From: JAICQQ01 sp965651135
Lineage (GTDB): Bacteria > Myxococcota_A > Polyangia > Polyangiales > Polyangiaceae
Direction of reading: 5' to 3'
DNA: 8,079 bases
Assembly: GCA_965651135.1 (NCBI GenBank)
Contig: CBFGRJ010000340.1
Location: 1-8,079, forward strand
Shown: piece after piece, positions 6,144 through 8,079 of the stretch
Layout: the number at the start of each line of letters is the position of its first letter
Numbering within the stretch: the stretch's first letter is position 1
The notes under the pieces: generated by a model
The model's database searches: none
What the model was told of the DNA's origin: nothing
The model's input: the letters and a program-made list of their open reading frames with translations, nothing else
Translations under genes and position numbers: made by a program

Positions 6144-6865
6144 TGGCCCTGCTGTCGTTCATTCGGGACGCGGCTCTGGTCCTGGCCATGGCCGCTTGCT
6201 GGCTGCTCGCGTCGGAAACCACGGCTGCCGCGACGACTTCTTCCGACGAACCCTCGCCTCGCTGGGAACCCGGACACCGAAGCACCGCGTCTCTCGAGGG
6301 CGAAGTGTCTCGAGACCCCGACGGAGGGAGCGCTGATGGTGTCTATGGGCGCTTCGACGGCGACCTCGCGCTCGCTGCCGGCGCAGGAGCAGAATTCGAA
6401 GGCACGGCGGGGCGGCTGTTGCTCGGCGCCACCGTCCACTACTACTGGATGGCTGGCGTTTATGGGACCTATCGTGATGCACTGGATAGCTCACCGGGTG
6501 GCCACTCCGCTCGACGCGTCGGCTCGTTCGGCGTGGACGTGCGTCCCTTGTTCATCCCTCGCTGGTCGTACGGGTGGCAGTCGGGGCCGGCTACGCTGGA
6601 TCTGCTGCTGGATTCGATCTCGCTGAGTGCCGGAGCCTACTTCGCCAGCGTGCCCGACGGCGAGCAGGCTAGCCGGCGTGGTTTCGAAGTTGGCTTGGGC
6701 GCCGGCTTGCCCTTGATGGGACAGGCTTTCGGGCCCTGGCTCTCCGCGCGGTACGCGTGGCGCTATCCGGAAGCAGGGGACGCAACCGGCAGCGTATGGT
6801 TGCTGCTGAGCTGGCATGTCTTCGTGGACACGCCGCTCGCATCGGTGACCGGAGCAGTGCACTAG
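6140..6865 (+). CDS. Secreted beta-rich protein, putative outer-membrane barrel
   Basis: I do not recognise a named family. The 241 residues start with a likely Sec signal: a short N-region with R9, a hydrophobic stretch at about 11-24, and probable cleavage near AAA (29-31). The rest is rich in Gly, aromatic and alternating polar/apolar residues, as in beta-strands: VYGRFDGDLALAAGAGAEF, RLLLGATVHYYWMAGVYGTY, SFGVDVRPLFIPRW, LLLDSISLSAGAYFASV, GFEVGLGAGLPLMG, WLSARYAWRY and VWLLLSWHVFVDT. This suggests a small eight-strand-type barrel in the outer membrane. It lacks the usual C-terminal aromatic residue (it ends AVH). MAAC at 17-20 could be a poor lipobox, but the hydrophobic WLLA after the cysteine argues against a lipoprotein. 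ATG 6140 overlaps the HD stop (ATGA); a second ATG follows at 6143. It has no clear ribosome site of its own, which fits coupled translation. Confidence 0.65.
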   Translation: MMALLSFIRDAALVLAMAACWLLASETTAAATTSSDEPSPRWEPGHRSTASLEGEVSRDPDGGSADGVYGRFDGDLALAAGAGAEFEGTAGRLLLGATVHYYWMAGVYGTYRDALDSSPGGHSARRVGSFGVDVRPLFIPRWSYGWQSGPATLDLLLDSISLSAGAYFASVPDGEQASRRGFEVGLGAGLPLMGQAFGPWLSARYAWRYPEAGDATGSVWLLLSWHVFVDTPLASVTGAVH

Positions 6866-8079
6866 TGGGGTGGTTCGGAAGTCTCGTTGCCCGTCGCGGA
6901 GGTGGTTCCGTCAGCGCGATGCCCGTCGAGTCCCTCGTCGTGGCGACCGGCTTGCGCCTGTTTCTGGTCGGGGCATCCACCACCTTGGGGCTCACGATCG
7001 CTCTATTCGGAAAACCACGCGAGCTCGCGCTGTCCAACGAGATGGAGCTCGAGACGCGCGCGCTCTTGATTGCCCTCGGGTTCTTGGGAGGAGTGCTCAG
7101 CAGCGGTGCAGGCGGCTGCTTCGTGTTGTTCAGCCGGCGGGCGAACCGTCTTCGGGAGCTTCATCTCGTCAGCCGGCTGTGCTCGCCCCTCTTGCTCAGC
7201 GTGGTGGTGCCCAGCCTATTTCACTGGGAGATCTTTCGAAATCGCGACTTCTTGTTCGCGGTTTTGGCCACCTTGTTCGGCTTGGCCACCGAACGCTGCC
7301 TGCGCACCAGTTTCGCCGCAGCTCGAGGCTTGGGTTGGTCCGGCAGGACCCTATTTGGACCGCGCCTACCACGTCGCGCGCCGCGCAAGGTCCTCGGTTG
7401 GCTCGTGCGCCATGGCGCGCTCGTGCTCCTGGGGCTCGGCGTGTTGGGTTTCGCCGCCTTCATGATCACGTATACGGTGCGTCAGCACTACCAGCTGAAA
7501 ACGTACAGCTGGGACCTCGGGATCTTCAACAACATCATGTACAACCTGCTCCGAGGTCACTGGTTCAAAGCGTCACCAGTGCTGGGGGTCGAAGGCTCAC
7601 ACATCCAATTCCATGCGACGTTCGGAGCCTATCTGCTCGCGCCCATTTACGCGCTTTGGCAAGCGCCCGAAATGCTCATCGCGATGCAAGCGGCGCTCGT
7701 CGCGCTCGGCGCCGTCCCTCTGTATTTACTGGCGCGTTCCAGGCTCGGCAACGACTGGAGCGCGCTGGTGTTCCCCTACGTCTATCTGGTGCATGCGCCG
7801 CTTCACGGTCCGCTGTTCTACGATTTTCATTTCCTCACGATTTCACCCGTCTTCGTGTTGTGCGTGATCTACTGTTTCGAAGCCGGGTACAAAAAGGCCC
7901 TGCTGGCGGCTTGGTTGATCGCCATTTCGATGCGCGAAGAAATCAGCGCCGCGCTGGCCGTCGCCAGCTTGTACTACTTGCTGACCGGGAAACGCCCGCG
8001 CACAGCGCTGTGGGGAGGGCTGCTCTCCACAGTGTACTTTCTGGTCGTCAAGTTCGTCGTCATGCCGGCCCATAGCCAA
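6865..8079 (+). CDS. DUF2079 polytopic membrane protein, C-terminus cut at right edge
   Basis: An inner-membrane protein of the DUF2079 family, which looks like the GT-C glycosyltransferase type (many membrane spans, acidic residue in an outer loop); its substrate is unknown. The 405 visible residues are open without a stop. The DUF2079 part starts near residue 200: TYSWDLGIFNNIMYNLLRG (213-231, D217), GSHIQFHATFGAYLLAPIY (244-262), a QAALVALGAVPLYLLAR span (275-291), FYDFHFLTISPVF (318-330) and MREEISAALA (356-365), which match the DLGIF, H, FH and (K/R)E marks of the family. Before it come about 185 extra residues with likely spans at 24-48, 66-89, 105-120, 128-143 and 184-205. Start is uncertain: GTG 6865 overlaps the previous TAG by one base with GGAG ten bases upstream; ATG 6919 would remove 18 residues and has no well-placed ribosome site. 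The overlap suggests one transcript with the two genes before it. Confidence 0.85.
   Translation, partial: MGWFGSLVARRGGGSVSAMPVESLVVATGLRLFLVGASTTLGLTIALFGKPRELALSNEMELETRALLIALGFLGGVLSSGAGGCFVLFSRRANRLRELHLVSRLCSPLLLSVVVPSLFHWEIFRNRDFLFAVLATLFGLATERCLRTSFAAARGLGWSGRTLFGPRLPRRAPRKVLGWLVRHGALVLLGLGVLGFAAFMITYTVRQHYQLKTYSWDLGIFNNIMYNLLRGHWFKASPVLGVEGSHIQFHATFGAYLLAPIYALWQAPEMLIAMQAALVALGAVPLYLLARSRLGNDWSALVFPYVYLVHAPLHGPLFYDFHFLTISPVFVLCVIYCFEAGYKKALLAAWLIAISMREEISAALAVASLYYLLTGKRPRTALWGGLLSTVYFLVVKFVVMPAHSQ

Noticed and set aside
6870..8075. A 401-codon plus-strand open frame over the DUF2079 region
   Set aside because: Its translation is Arg/Ala-rich with no membrane segments, whereas the frame beginning at 6865 gives clean membrane spans and DUF2079 marks. 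The true frame is easy to miss because it has no stop before the window edge.

Overview
The window is GC-rich chromosomal DNA with dense coding on both strands. It carries five protein genes on a coherent frame plus a sixth that runs off the right edge. A bacterial Hanks-type Ser/Thr kinase, divergent gene pairs, a putative outer-membrane barrel and a large helicase-associated protein in high-GC DNA suggest a Gram-negative deltaproteobacterium-like organism, most plausibly a myxobacterium (Myxococcota). That assignment is an inference from gene style, not from a marker gene.

Layout: (1) 1-865, minus strand: N-terminal 288 codons of a Ser/Thr protein kinase, cut by the left edge. It appears to start at a rare CTG codon behind a strong GGAGG. 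(2) 866-1094: divergent intergenic region. (3) 1095-2348, plus strand: lysA, diaminopimelate decarboxylase, complete. (4) 2372-4552, minus strand: a 726-residue protein whose C-terminal third resembles the XPB/Ssl2 helicase-associated domain but which has no helicase motor. It converges on lysA with only 23 bases between the two stops. (5) 4553-4850: divergent intergenic region with an imperfect dyad, a GC hairpin and a 7-bp tandem repeat. (6) 4851-8079, plus strand: a tight three-gene run of an HD-domain phosphohydrolase (SAMHD1/dNTPase-like, TTG start), a secreted beta-rich putative outer-membrane protein (ATGA overlap) and a polytopic DUF2079 membrane protein (possible TAGTG overlap), the last cut by the right edge.

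How the genes relate: lysA makes lysine from meso-diaminopimelate and looks like a stand-alone housekeeping gene here. The three-gene plus-strand run is probably one transcript, pairing a nucleotide-type hydrolase with two envelope proteins; the functional link is unknown. I see no rRNA, tRNA, CRISPR array, insertion sequence or phage gene. I do not see a clearly recognisable new multi-gene system. The best leads are the motor-less XPB-like protein, the HD/envelope gene coupling and the non-ATG kinase start.
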